Under the pieces are notes generated by a model, which was not told the DNA's origin, ran no database searches, and saw nothing but the letters and a program-made list of their open reading frames with translations. The position numbers were made by a program, and so were the translations under genes. A stretch of 38,739 nt of DNA from VRUE01 sp963764365 (GTDB lineage: Bacteria; Actinomycetota; Thermoleophilia; Solirubrobacterales; 70-9): NCBI GenBank assembly GCA_963764365.1, contig CAVXSI010000016.1:1-38739 (forward strand), given 5' to 3'. Position 1 is the first letter of the stretch. Every line of letters begins with the position of its first letter. Shown piece after piece: positions 22,766-30,894 of this stretch.

Positions 22766-23668
22766 CTACGCGGTGACAGCCGCGCCCGCCAGCCGCTCCT
22801 CGACCCAGCCGGTCGAGGCGATGTGCTTGCTCATCCCGAGCTGCTTCGGCTCGGCGCCGAGCGCCAGGCCGACCAGCTGCGGCAGGTGCAGAACGGCGAG
22901 GCCGAGCTCGCGGTTGACGACCTTCGCCGCCTCGGGCTGCTGCATGTCGAGGTTGAGGTGGCAGAGCGGGCAGGGGGTGACGAGGCAGTCGGCGCCGGCG
23001 TCGAGCGCGTCGCCGACGTGGGTGCCGGCCTGGCGCAGCGAGGTCTCGCGGTTCATCGTGATCACCGGGAAGCCGCAGCACTTGCGGGCGCCGTCGTACT
23101 CGACGACCTGGCCCCCGAGGGTCTCGATCACCTTCTCCAGGTAGAGGTCGCGCTCGGGGTGCTCGTCGTAGCCGAGCCGCTCCTTGGGGCGGACCACGTA
23201 GCAGCCGTAGAAGGGGCCGACCCGCAGGCCGGAGAGCGGGCGGACGACCTTCTCGGCCAGCTTGTCCAGCCCGTAGTCCTCGACCAGCAGCCAGAGGAAG
23301 TTCTTGTTCGTGAAGCCGTCCTTGCCCTTGACGTACTCGAGCCCCTGGCCGCTCAGCGCCTCGTTGATGTGGGCGCGGTAGGCCGAGTCGGCGTCGAGCC
23401 GCTGCTGGCACTCCGACTGGGCGCCCTGGCAGGTCGAGCAGATGTTCATCATCGCCAGCCCGGTCTGCTGGGCGAGCGCGAAGGTGCGCGCGTTGAGCGT
23501 GTCGGCCAGCTCCTGGTTGTGCTCGGCGATCACGCCGGCGCCGCAGCAGTTGGCGCGGTCGAGTTCGACCAGCTCGATGCCGAGCTTGTCGGCGGTGAAC
23601 GCCATCGAGCCGTGCAGCTCGGTGGTGAAGCCGCGCGAGACGCAGCCGGGCCAGTAGGCGAGCTTCAT
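22766..23668 (-). CDS. HdrB-like succinate dehydrogenase subunit (SdhE type)
   Basis: A 300-residue protein with two cysteine-rich CCG domains: C9, C41-C42, C77 and C80 (WPGCV, NCCGAG, CSTCQ), and later KCCGFPV with TPCPLCH. These motifs bind iron-sulfur clusters in heterodisulfide reductase HdrB and in the SdhE subunit of the archaeal-type succinate dehydrogenase. There is no transmembrane helix; the type E enzyme is thought to attach to the membrane by amphipathic segments. The ATG at 23668 overlaps the sdhB stop (ATGA). In this operon it takes the place of the SdhC/SdhD cytochrome b anchors, which are absent. Confidence 0.85.
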   Translation of the reverse strand: MKLAYWPGCVSRGFTTELHGSMAFTADKLGIELVELDRANCCGAGVIAEHNQELADTLNARTFALAQQTGLAMMNICSTCQGAQSECQQRLDADSAYRAHINEALSGQGLEYVKGKDGFTNKNFLWLLVEDYGLDKLAEKVVRPLSGLRVGPFYGCYVVRPKERLGYDEHPERDLYLEKVIETLGGQVVEYDGARKCCGFPVITMNRETSLRQAGTHVGDALDAGADCLVTPCPLCHLNLDMQQPEAAKVVNRELGLAVLHLPQLVGLALGAEPKQLGMSKHIASTGWVEERLAGAAVTA

Positions 23669-24855
23669 GCTTCCTCCTCCGTTGCGGCTTTCGCCTCGTC
23701 CGCGATCGCCGTGGCGGTCGGCTCGTCGGGCTCGGGCTCGACGTCCTCCTCGCCCGAGATGTAGATGTTGAATTCCTCGCGGTGGGCCTCGGCGTGCTTG
23801 TAGATCGCCTTGACCTCGTCCTGGGCGGTCCCTGGCAGCTTGTGGTGGGGCGCGACCCACTTGCTGCGCACCTTGCCGGTCTTGATCGTGCGGAAGATCG
23901 TCGGCAGCGCGCCGAGGATTTCCTTGATCGCCCTCTTGCTCGGTTTCAGCTTGCCCTTGATCCCGTAGGCAAAAGACTCTTTCGGCAGGGCGACCTCGTC
24001 CAGCGTCCCCTTCTTCTCGATGATCTCGACAAAGGCCATCTCGTGATGGTGGCCGCTGTTGGGGTCCTCGATCCCCTCCTCGCCGGCCTTGCGGCGCAGG
24101 CGCATGATCTGGTCCATCGGCGCGACCCCCTTCGGGCAGGCGTCGACGCAGCTGAAGCAGTGGGTGCAGTCGTAGATCCCGTGCGGGTCCTCGGCCAGGT
24201 CGTGCAGCCGCTCCTTGGTCTCGGCGTCGCGCGGGTCGCCGACGAAGCGGTAGGCCTTGGCCAGCGCCGCCGGGCCGACGAAGTCGGGGTCGGCCTCCAG
24301 CGAGAGGCAGGAGGAGACGCAGGCGCCGCACTGGATGCAGGCCATCGACTGGGTGATGTCGATCATCGATTCCGGCTCGACCACGTACTCGCGCTCGGGC
24401 GGCTCGCCGTGCGGCAGCAGCCACGGGGTGACCCGCCGGATCTTCTTCCAGTGGGTCGACTCCATGTCGGTGATCAGATCCTTGATCACGGGCATGTTCC
24501 CCATCGGCTCGACCACAATCGGGTTCGCAGACGTGCCGGTGGTTTGCCGCCCACTATGGTGGTCAACTCCCGGCGCGTCCCCGCCGTTGCGCCGGTTCGC
24601 CATCTCGTGCGCCTCGCCGATCTGGGTCTTGCAGCCGAGGCCGGACTGGCCGTTGACCTTCATCCCGCATGAGCCGCAGATCGCGGCCCGGCAGGAGCAG
24701 CGCACCGAAAGAGAGCCGTCGTCCCGGTCTTTGGCTTGGAGCAGTCCGTCGAGGACAGAGAGAGACGGCTCGAGGTCGACCTTGAATTCCTCCCAGTACG
24801 GCCCCTCGCCGCTCTCCGGCTGGAACCTGCGCACTTTCAGCGTGTACTCGGCCAT
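23665..24855 (-). CDS. sdhB: Succinate dehydrogenase/fumarate reductase iron-sulfur subunit
   Basis: A 396-residue protein, much longer than the usual 240. The N-terminal 2Fe-2S domain has C53, C55, C60, C63 and C75. The 4Fe-4S/3Fe-4S-type domain has CIQCGACVSSC (173-183) and CTHCFSCVDAC (230-240). A C-terminal extension of about 150 charged residues follows. Residues 82-111 (EMANRRNGGDAPGVDHH and beyond) look like an insertion between the ferredoxin domain and the conserved VVEPMGNMPVIKDL. AAAGG precedes the ATG at 24855. It passes electrons from SdhA to the SdhE-like subunit and the quinone pool. Confidence 0.93.
   Translation of the reverse strand: MAEYTLKVRRFQPESGEGPYWEEFKVDLEPSLSVLDGLLQAKDRDDGSLSVRCSCRAAICGSCGMKVNGQSGLGCKTQIGEAHEMANRRNGGDAPGVDHHSGRQTTGTSANPIVVEPMGNMPVIKDLITDMESTHWKKIRRVTPWLLPHGEPPEREYVVEPESMIDITQSMACIQCGACVSSCLSLEADPDFVGPAALAKAYRFVGDPRDAETKERLHDLAEDPHGIYDCTHCFSCVDACPKGVAPMDQIMRLRRKAGEEGIEDPNSGHHHEMAFVEIIEKKGTLDEVALPKESFAYGIKGKLKPSKRAIKEILGALPTIFRTIKTGKVRSKWVAPHHKLPGTAQDEVKAIYKHAEAHREEFNIYISGEEDVEPEPDEPTATAIADEAKAATEEEA
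24522..24600. repeat. Possible small in-frame insertion in sdhB
   Basis: GGTTCGC occurs at 24522-24528 and again at 24594-24600, 72 bp apart and so 24 codons apart. Between them, 24530-24539 and 24570-24579 are reverse complements over ten bases with one mismatch. The interval coincides with the non-conserved insertion in SdhB. This may be a small inserted element with target duplication, or chance in GC-rich DNA. Confidence 0.35.
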
Positions 24856-24927
24856 TAGAACAACCTTTCGCCGGCAAACGGGCGCCGCTCGCAGAGAATC
24901 GGATATGGATGCTCGCTGATCATCGGG

Positions 24928-26616
24928 TCAATACGTTCTTTCTTCCGGTTCCCACTGGGTGATCGTCACCTCGGAGTACGAGATCTCCGGCCCGTCGTCG
25001 CCCTGCTGCAGGTCGATGTGCTTCAGCCACTCCTCGTCGTTGCGCTCGGGGAAGTCGGTCCTGTACTGGGCGCCGCGGCTCTCCTTGCGCTCGAGCGCGG
25101 CGACGCAGCTGCATTCGGCGTTGTCGAGCATGTAGCCGAGCTCGATCGCCGCCAGCATGTCCTGGTTGAAGACGCTGCCCTTGTCGTCGACGTAGGCGCT
25201 CTCCGCCTCCTCCTTCAGCCGTCGCACCGTGTCGAGCGCCTGCTGGATGCCGGCCTCGTCGCGGAACACGGCGACGTATTTGTCCATCGCCTCGCCCAGC
25301 TCCAGCTTGATCTCCGAGACGCGGCGGCCGGAGCCCTTCTCGCGGGCGGCGATCGCGGCGACCTTCTCCTCCTCGGCCTCGAGCACCGCCGGCGAGGGGC
25401 GGGCGGCCTCGATCCGCTTCGCCCGGGCGGCGGCGTCGACGCCCGAGCGGCGGCCGAAGATCAGCGTGTCGAGCAGCGAGTTGGCGCCGAGCCGGTTGCC
25501 GCCGTGGACCGAGACGCAGGCGGTCTCGCCGGCGGCGTAGAGGCCGGCGACCTCGGTGCGGCCGTCGACGTCGGTCTTGATCCCGCCCATCGTGTAGTGG
25601 TTGCCGGGCTTGATGCGGATCGGTTCGCGGGTGATGTCGACGCCGGCGAAGTCCTTGCCGACGAGGACGATCTCGCGCAGCGCCTCGTGCACGCGCTTGC
25701 GCGGCACCACGGTGATGTCGAGCGCGACGGTGCCGTCGGGGAAGCCGCGCCCCTCGTCGATCTCGGTCTGCTCGGCGCGGGAGACGACGTCGCGCGAGGC
25801 CAGCTCCATCTTGTTCGGCGCGTAGCGCTCCATGAAGCGCTCGCCCTTCGCGTTCAGCAGGTGGGCGCCCTCGCCGCGGGCGCCCTCGGTGATCAGGAAG
25901 CCCTTGCCGGCCAGCGTCGTCGGGTGGTACTGGATCATCTCCATGTCCATCAGCTTCGCCCCGGCCCGGTAGGCCATCGCGATCCCGTCGCCGGTGCAGA
26001 TCAGCGCGTTGGTGGTCGGCTTCCAGACCTGGCCGTTGCCGCCGCAGGCGAGGATCACCGACTTGGCGCCGAACAGCTGCATCGAGCCGTCGGCGACGTT
26101 GCGGGTGACGACGCCGCAGCACTCGCCGTCCTCGTCGAGGGCGAGGGCGGTGCAGAACCACTCCTCGTAGCGGGCGACCTGCTCGGAGTGCTTCATCAGC
26201 TGCTCGTAGAGGACGTGCATGATCGCCTGGCCGGTGATGTCGGCGACGTAGTAGGTGCGGGCGGCCGAGGCGCCGCCGAAGGCGCGGGTGCCGAGCTTGC
26301 CCTCCTCGTTGCGGTGGAAGGTGACGCCGAGGTGCTCGAGGTGGAGGATCTCCTCCGGCGCCTCTTCGCACATGACCGAGATCGCGTCCTGGTCGCCGAG
26401 GTAGTCGGAGCCCTTGACGGTGTCGTAGGCGTGCGACTCCCAGGAGTCCTCGGGGTTGAGCGCGGCGTTGATCCCGCCCTGGGCGGCGTTGGAATGCGAG
26501 CGGACGGGATGGACCTTGCTGATGATCCCGACCGATACGCCCTGCTCGGCGGCCGCCAAGGCCGCCCGCTGTCCGGCCAGGCCGGCGCCGATCACGAGCA
26601 CGTCACACGTAGGCAC
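24928..26616 (-). CDS. sdhA: Succinate dehydrogenase/fumarate reductase flavoprotein subunit
   Basis: A 562-residue flavoprotein. The FAD Rossmann motif is DVLVIGAGLAGQRAAL (5-20), followed by the FAD-linking His region RSHSNAAQGGINAAL. The active-site part has TEGARGEGAHLLN and HYTMGGIKTD, and GETACVSVHGGNRLGANSLLD closes the FAD fold. It oxidises succinate to fumarate on the cytoplasmic side. GTG at 26616 is chosen because VPTCDVLVIG is the family start; the open frame continues upstream without homology. sdhB follows after 72 bp with its own ribosome site. Confidence 0.95.
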   Translation of the reverse strand: MPTCDVLVIGAGLAGQRAALAAAEQGVSVGIISKVHPVRSHSNAAQGGINAALNPEDSWESHAYDTVKGSDYLGDQDAISVMCEEAPEEILHLEHLGVTFHRNEEGKLGTRAFGGASAARTYYVADITGQAIMHVLYEQLMKHSEQVARYEEWFCTALALDEDGECCGVVTRNVADGSMQLFGAKSVILACGGNGQVWKPTTNALICTGDGIAMAYRAGAKLMDMEMIQYHPTTLAGKGFLITEGARGEGAHLLNAKGERFMERYAPNKMELASRDVVSRAEQTEIDEGRGFPDGTVALDITVVPRKRVHEALREIVLVGKDFAGVDITREPIRIKPGNHYTMGGIKTDVDGRTEVAGLYAAGETACVSVHGGNRLGANSLLDTLIFGRRSGVDAAARAKRIEAARPSPAVLEAEEEKVAAIAAREKGSGRRVSEIKLELGEAMDKYVAVFRDEAGIQQALDTVRRLKEEAESAYVDDKGSVFNQDMLAAIELGYMLDNAECSCVAALERKESRGAQYRTDFPERNDEEWLKHIDLQQGDDGPEISYSEVTITQWEPEERTY

Positions 26617-26624
26617 GGCTGGCG

Positions 26625-26630
26625 ATCCTA
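26625..26630 (-). promoter_or_regulatory. -10 box of the sdhABE operon
   Basis: TAGGAT on the minus strand lies eight bases before the GTG of sdhA. There is no ribosome site, so the transcript is probably leaderless. Confidence 0.4.
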
Positions 26631-26672
26631 TAGATGCGAAATCCGACCCCGCGGTCGGGATTTCGACCGCCG

Positions 26673-27755
26673 CTATCGCGGCAGGGCCAGGCGCCAGATC
26701 TTCTTGACCACGCTGCCGAACTGCCTGTGCAGGGGGCCGGCGTTGTAGGGGATGCCGTAGCGCTCGCAGGCCTGCCGCACCTCGACCGAGATCTCCGAGT
26801 AGCGGTCGGCGGGCAGGTCCGGGAAGAGGTGGTGCTCGATCTGGAAGCTGAGGTTCCCGGAGAGGATGTGGAAGAGGCGGCCGCCGCTCAGGTTCGCCGA
26901 GCCGAGCAGCTGCCGGTGGTACCACTCGCCGCGGGACTCGTCCACGGTCTCCTCCTCGCTGAACTCGTGGGTCCCTGCCGGGAAGTGCCCGCAGAAGATG
27001 ATCGTGAACGCCCAGAGGTTGCGGGCCAGGTTGGCCGTAGCGTTGCCGGCGAGGGGGAAGGCGAAGAGCGGGCCGGAGAGGGCGGGGAACAGCACGTAGT
27101 CCTTCAGCGTCTGGCGGCGCACCTTCCGCCAGATCCCCTCCAGCAGGCCGCGCTTCTCCGCGAGCTCGACTTCGCCGCCGAGCAGCCGCTCGGTTTCGAG
27201 GTCGTGCAGGGCGACGCCGTACTGGAAGAAGGCGGCGAGCAGCGCCGCCCACACCGGGTTGCCCAGGTAGTAGGGGCGCCAGGGCTGCTCCTCCGACATG
27301 CGCAGGACGCCGTAGCCGATGTCGCGGTCCTTGCCGACGATGTTGGTGTAGGTGTGGTGCATGTAGTTGTGCGAGTGGCGCCACTGGTCGGCCGGGCAGG
27401 CGGTGTCCCACTCGAACTCCTTGCCGGAGAGCTTCGGGTCGTTCATCCACTCGTACTGGCCGTGCATGACGTTGTGGCCGATCTCCATGTTGTCGAGGAT
27501 CTTCGAGAGCGAAAGGGCGGCGGTGCCGGCGACCCAGGCGGGCGGGAACACCCCCGCCCAGAGCAGTCCGCGGCCGGCCGCCTCGAGGCCGCGCTGGACG
27601 CGGATCACGCGGCGGATGTAGTCGGCGTCGCTCTGTCCGAGCTCGGAGAGCACGCGCTGGCGGATCGCGTCCATCTCCTCGCCGAAGCGCTCGATCTGCT
27701 CCGGCGTCGGCGAGTCCGGGGGCGGGGTCGGGCGGGTTGCGGTGGCAGTGGTCAT
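26673..27755 (-). CDS. Membrane fatty-acid desaturase (DesA3/linoleoyl-CoA type)
   Basis: A 360-residue di-iron membrane enzyme that introduces a double bond into acyl chains. The three His boxes are GHNVMHGQ (H94, H98), HSHNYMHH (H127, H129 and H133-H134) and QIEHHLFP near residue 310. There are four or more hydrophobic segments. Position of the double bond and form of substrate (acyl-CoA or lipid) cannot be told; the layout resembles mycobacterial DesA3. It follows the reductase gene by 19 bp with an AAGGAA ribosome site, so the two are coexpressed. Confidence 0.92.
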   Translation of the reverse strand: MTTATATRPTPPPDSPTPEQIERFGEEMDAIRQRVLSELGQSDADYIRRVIRVQRGLEAAGRGLLWAGVFPPAWVAGTAALSLSKILDNMEIGHNVMHGQYEWMNDPKLSGKEFEWDTACPADQWRHSHNYMHHTYTNIVGKDRDIGYGVLRMSEEQPWRPYYLGNPVWAALLAAFFQYGVALHDLETERLLGGEVELAEKRGLLEGIWRKVRRQTLKDYVLFPALSGPLFAFPLAGNATANLARNLWAFTIIFCGHFPAGTHEFSEEETVDESRGEWYHRQLLGSANLSGGRLFHILSGNLSFQIEHHLFPDLPADRYSEISVEVRQACERYGIPYNAGPLHRQFGSVVKKIWRLALPR

Positions 27756-27774
27756 CCTGTTCCTTTCGGGAGGT

Positions 27775-28863
27775 TCAGAGTTCGACCGCGAGGTCGCCGA
27801 GCGCCGCGGAGACGCAGAGTTGGATCTCCTCCTCGGGAGCCGAGGAGACCTCGCCGGTGATCAGGTTCTTGTGGGTGCCGGCGACCTTGCGGCTGGTGCA
27901 GGTGTGGCAGATCCCCATCCGGCAGCCGAACTTCGCCGCGATGCCCGCTTCCTCGGCCAGCTCCAGCAGGGGGCCGCCGCCGTTCGGCACCTCGAGGCCG
28001 GAATCGAGGAAGCGGACGGCGCCGTCGCCCGGCTCGCCGAGGAGCGCCAGGTCGGGAGGGACGAAGCTCTCGACGTGGAGCCGCTGCTCGAGGCCGTCGG
28101 CCCAGGTGCCGCGGACGGCCTCGATCAGCGCCGGCGGCCCGCAGGCGAAGGTCTCCGCCTCGGCGAAGCGGGGATCGGCCTGGGTGAGGTGGAGGGGGTT
28201 GAAATGCCCGTCCAGCTCGCCGCTCCCGGGGGCCCTGGTGAAGGAGCGCGCGAGGCGGAAGCTCGGATGCGCCGCCGCGAGTCCTTCCAGCTCCTCGCGG
28301 TAGATCGTCCTCGCCGGGTCGGGCGTGTAGTAGAGCAGGGCGATGGGCCCCCGGTGGCCCTCGGCGAGGAGGGTCCTCAGGATCGCCATCAGCGGGGTGA
28401 TGCCGCTGCCGCCGCCGATCAGCAGGATCGAGTCGGGCCGCGGCTCGGGCAGGCGGAAGTCGCCTTCGGCCTGGGAGAGCTCCAGCGTCAGCCCCGGCCT
28501 CGCCCGCTCGGCGAGGAAGTTGGAGACCAGGCCCCCGGGGTGGCGTCTGACGGCGATCTCCAGCTCCGACCGCCGCCCCTCGACCGATGCGGGGGAGTAG
28601 CAGCGCCGGTGACGGACGCCGTCGATCTCGACTCCCACCTGGACGAACTGACCCGCTCCGAAGCCTTGCCAGGCCCGGTTGGGTCGCAGCGTCAGGGTGA
28701 CGCTGTCCTCGGTTCCGCGCTCGACCGCGACAACCTCGGCCCGGCACTCCTCGGTCGCGAGCAGGGGGTGGATCTGCTCCAGGTAGCCGTCGATTCCGTG
28801 CGGCCCCGCGATCGTGTCGAGGAGACGGCGGCCGGCGGGGCGGCGAGCGAGCGTCGGCGGCAT
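27775..28863 (-). CDS. Ferredoxin-type oxidoreductase, partner of the desaturase
   Basis: A 362-residue single-chain electron-transfer protein. The FAD domain has HRRCYSPASV, the NAD(P)H domain has LLIGGGSGITPLMAIL and ETFACGPPALIEAV, and the C-terminal plant-type 2Fe-2S domain has CRMGICHTCTSRK plus a later LC. This order (FAD-NAD-ferredoxin) matches the reductase Rv3230c, which feeds electrons to desaturase DesA3 in mycobacteria. ATG at 28863 precedes the aligned region directly. It is cotranscribed with the desaturase and divergent from a MerR gene. Confidence 0.92.
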   Translation of the reverse strand: MPPTLARRPAGRRLLDTIAGPHGIDGYLEQIHPLLATEECRAEVVAVERGTEDSVTLTLRPNRAWQGFGAGQFVQVGVEIDGVRHRRCYSPASVEGRRSELEIAVRRHPGGLVSNFLAERARPGLTLELSQAEGDFRLPEPRPDSILLIGGGSGITPLMAILRTLLAEGHRGPIALLYYTPDPARTIYREELEGLAAAHPSFRLARSFTRAPGSGELDGHFNPLHLTQADPRFAEAETFACGPPALIEAVRGTWADGLEQRLHVESFVPPDLALLGEPGDGAVRFLDSGLEVPNGGGPLLELAEEAGIAAKFGCRMGICHTCTSRKVAGTHKNLITGEVSSAPEEEIQLCVSAALGDLAVEL

Positions 28864-28936
28864 GACGCCAGCAAACGTAACATCAATTGCCGTCACGTCA
28901 AGTGTCGGTTCATCACATAATGGTAGCTTTCTCGAC
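28864..28936. promoter_or_regulatory. Divergent promoter/operator, desaturase operon / MerR gene
   Basis: 73 bp, noticeably AT-rich. The inverted repeat ACGTAAC (28875-28881) and GTCACGT (28892-28898), with one mismatch and a ten-base centre, could be an operator. TAGCTT (28924-28929) lies seven bases before the GTG of the regulator. On the minus strand TACGTT overlaps the left arm, ten bases before the reductase ATG. A regulator bound here would control both directions. Confidence 0.55.
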
Positions 28937-29674
28937 GTGGGCGACTTCGAGAACGACCTGACGATCGAAGAGCTGGCCTCCGACACGGGGATGACGGTTC
29001 GCAACATCCGCTCCCATCGGGCGCGCGGGCTGCTGCCGGCCCCCGAAGTGCGTGACCGGGTGGGCTACTACGGCCCGCCGCACGTGGCGCGGCTGCGGAT
29101 GATCCAGGAGCTGCAGGCCGACGGGTTCAACCTCAGGGGGATCGAGCGTCTGCTCGACCAGGACGGCGGCGCGGCGGAGCAGTTCCTCTCGCTCAGACGG
29201 GCGATCGACGGGTTCGACGACGAGCAGCCGCGCACGTTCACCCGGGCTGAGCTGGCCGAGCGGTTCGGGGCCGACGTCGACGACGCCCTGAAGCGCGCCG
29301 TCCAGGCCGGAGCGCTGGTGCCGGTCGAGGAGGGCAGCTTCGAGGCCCCCTTCCCCTCGCTGCTCGACGCCGCCGAGGGCGTGGTCGCCGCGGGCGTGCC
29401 GCTGGACCATGCGCTGACGGTGATCGACAAGGTGCGCGGCCGGTGCAGGTCGATCTCGCACGAGTTCGTGAAGCTCTTCCTCGAGGACGTCTGGAAGCCG
29501 TTCGAAGCGGAGGGCTATCCCGAGGAGCGCTGGGCCCAGGTCCAGGAGGCTCTCGATCGCCTCCGGCCGCTCTCGCTGCAGGCGTTGGTGGCGGTCCACC
29601 GGATGACGATGTCGGCGGAAGTCGAAAAGGCGCTGGGCAAGCAGCTGGAGCGGATGGCGAACCGCAAGGGGTGA
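28937..29674 (+). CDS. MerR family transcriptional regulator
   Basis: A 245-residue protein. The winged helix is at about residues 7-75 (LTIEELASDTGMTVRNIRSHRARGLLP, then GYYGPPHVARLRMIQELQADGFNLRGI). The remaining 170 residues are helical without a known ligand-binding motif and lack the metal-binding cysteines of MerR or CueR. GTG at 28937 follows a -10 box at seven bases; upstream codons are antisense to the reductase gene. Divergence from the desaturase operon suggests it controls membrane lipid unsaturation, an inference from position. Confidence 0.85.
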   Translation: MGDFENDLTIEELASDTGMTVRNIRSHRARGLLPAPEVRDRVGYYGPPHVARLRMIQELQADGFNLRGIERLLDQDGGAAEQFLSLRRAIDGFDDEQPRTFTRAELAERFGADVDDALKRAVQAGALVPVEEGSFEAPFPSLLDAAEGVVAAGVPLDHALTVIDKVRGRCRSISHEFVKLFLEDVWKPFEAEGYPEERWAQVQEALDRLRPLSLQALVAVHRMTMSAEVEKALGKQLERMANRKG

Positions 29675-29681
29675 GCCGCGC

Positions 29682-30857
29682 CTAGAGCCACTCGCGGTCG
29701 AGGCGGCGGACGGTGGCCTCGGAGAGGCGGACGGCGTCGGCCACGGTGTCGAAGTCGACGTTCTCGGCGAGGTCGTGTGGCCAGTGGTAGTTGGCGGGCT
29801 GCTTGAGGTCGGTGCAGCTGGCGAGGACGGCGGTCTCGTAGCCGGCGGCGAGCGACTCCATTCCGTCGGTGCCGTTGCGCAGGCGCAGGTTGGGGAACAG
29901 CGGGACCTCCAGCTCCTCGGCGAGGCCGTCCAGCAGCGCCAGCGAGCGCGGCGGGTACTCGCGCATCCGCAGGAAGCCCTCGCCGCGGAGGACGAGCAGG
30001 TGCGGGGAGCCGAGCGTCTCCAGGCAGAGGAAGAAGGTGCTCTCGCGCGGCAGCTCGCCGAAGTGGCGCTCGCCGAACGCCTTCATCCCCTCGCTGAACG
30101 ACTCCTCCGAGCCGACCGAGAGGAGGACGACCCGAGTCTCGGCGGTCGGCTGCTCGATCAACCGTGCGGCCAGCGCCAGCAGGGCGACGACCGCGGTGCC
30201 GTTGTCGTTGGCCCCCGGCACGACGTCGCGCAGCCCGATCTCGGCCATCGCCGCGGCTGAGCCCAGCCCCAGCAGCACGCCCAGCTTCGATAGCGAGCGC
30301 CTGCCGGTGAGCGCCCCGAGCGCGGCCAGCGCGGGCCCGCCGACCACCGGCGCCATCAGCGGCGGGCTGGTGTCGCTGCGCTCGATCAGGCCCAGGCGGT
30401 CGGCGATGTGGGGGAGCTGGGGATGGAAGACGAGCCCCGCATGGGCGGCGTCGTGGTGGGCGATCAGGACGACGGTGCGCTCGGCCTCGGCCGGGCCGAG
30501 CTCGCAGACGACGTTGTAGGTGGTGCGGCGGGGAAGCAGGCGGCGCAGCAGGCGCCTGCCGGGTGGGAAGTCGCTCGCCACGCCAGCCGCCGCGGCGCCA
30601 GCTACGGCAGCGCCGCGCAGGCGCCGGCCGCGCAGGCCGAGGATGCCGCCGAGGGCGCCGAGCGCCGCGCCGACGCCCAGTGGCCACCAGTAGGTGCCGT
30701 GGGCGTCCTCGGCCTCGATCCGCGCCTCGGCGCCGAGCTCGGCGAAGCGCTCGACCAGCCACTCCGCCGCCCGCCGCTCACCCTCCGACGCGGAGGGCCG
30801 CTCGATCCGCTCCAGCTGCTCGAGCTGCGCGCGCATACGGTCCTGGTCGGGCACCAT
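29682..30857 (-). CDS. M28 family metallopeptidase with membrane segments
   Basis: A 391-residue protein. The N-terminal GERRAAEWLVERFAELGAEA is the lid-like start of M28 aminopeptidases. A hydrophobic stretch of about 45 residues follows, WWPLGVGAALGALGGILGL and a second segment, which is unusual in the family. The catalytic region has VVLIAHHDAAHAG (zinc His and Asp), PGANDNGTAVV (bridging Asp), SVGSEESFSEG (Glu pair) and NYHWPHDLAEN (final His). All zinc ligands appear present. It is probably a membrane-anchored aminopeptidase; substrate unknown. Convergent with the MerR gene. Confidence 0.85.
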   Translation of the reverse strand: MVPDQDRMRAQLEQLERIERPSASEGERRAAEWLVERFAELGAEARIEAEDAHGTYWWPLGVGAALGALGGILGLRGRRLRGAAVAGAAAAGVASDFPPGRRLLRRLLPRRTTYNVVCELGPAEAERTVVLIAHHDAAHAGLVFHPQLPHIADRLGLIERSDTSPPLMAPVVGGPALAALGALTGRRSLSKLGVLLGLGSAAAMAEIGLRDVVPGANDNGTAVVALLALAARLIEQPTAETRVVLLSVGSEESFSEGMKAFGERHFGELPRESTFFLCLETLGSPHLLVLRGEGFLRMREYPPRSLALLDGLAEELEVPLFPNLRLRNGTDGMESLAAGYETAVLASCTDLKQPANYHWPHDLAENVDFDTVADAVRLSEATVRRLDREWL

Positions 30858-30881
30858 CGCGGGGCGAGCCTACCGGGGACT

Positions 30882-30887
30882 TACCAT
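30882..30887 (+). promoter_or_regulatory. Leaderless -10 box of the site-2 protease gene
   Basis: TACCAT lies exactly seven bases before the ATG at 30895, with no ribosome site. The M28 gene on the other strand starts only 38 bp away, so two divergent promoters share this gap. Confidence 0.45.
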
Positions 30888-30894
30888 CTAGCTC

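Noticed and set aside
22766..23668. Heterodisulfide reductase or glycolate oxidase subunit instead of an SdhE-type subunit
   Set aside because: The CCG domains fit those families too, but the coupled position after sdhA and sdhB with no other Hdr or Glc gene favours the succinate dehydrogenase role.
25018..26748. 576-codon open frame on the plus strand
   Set aside because: Antisense to sdhA; no recognisable domain and biased His/Arg/Glu/Val composition.
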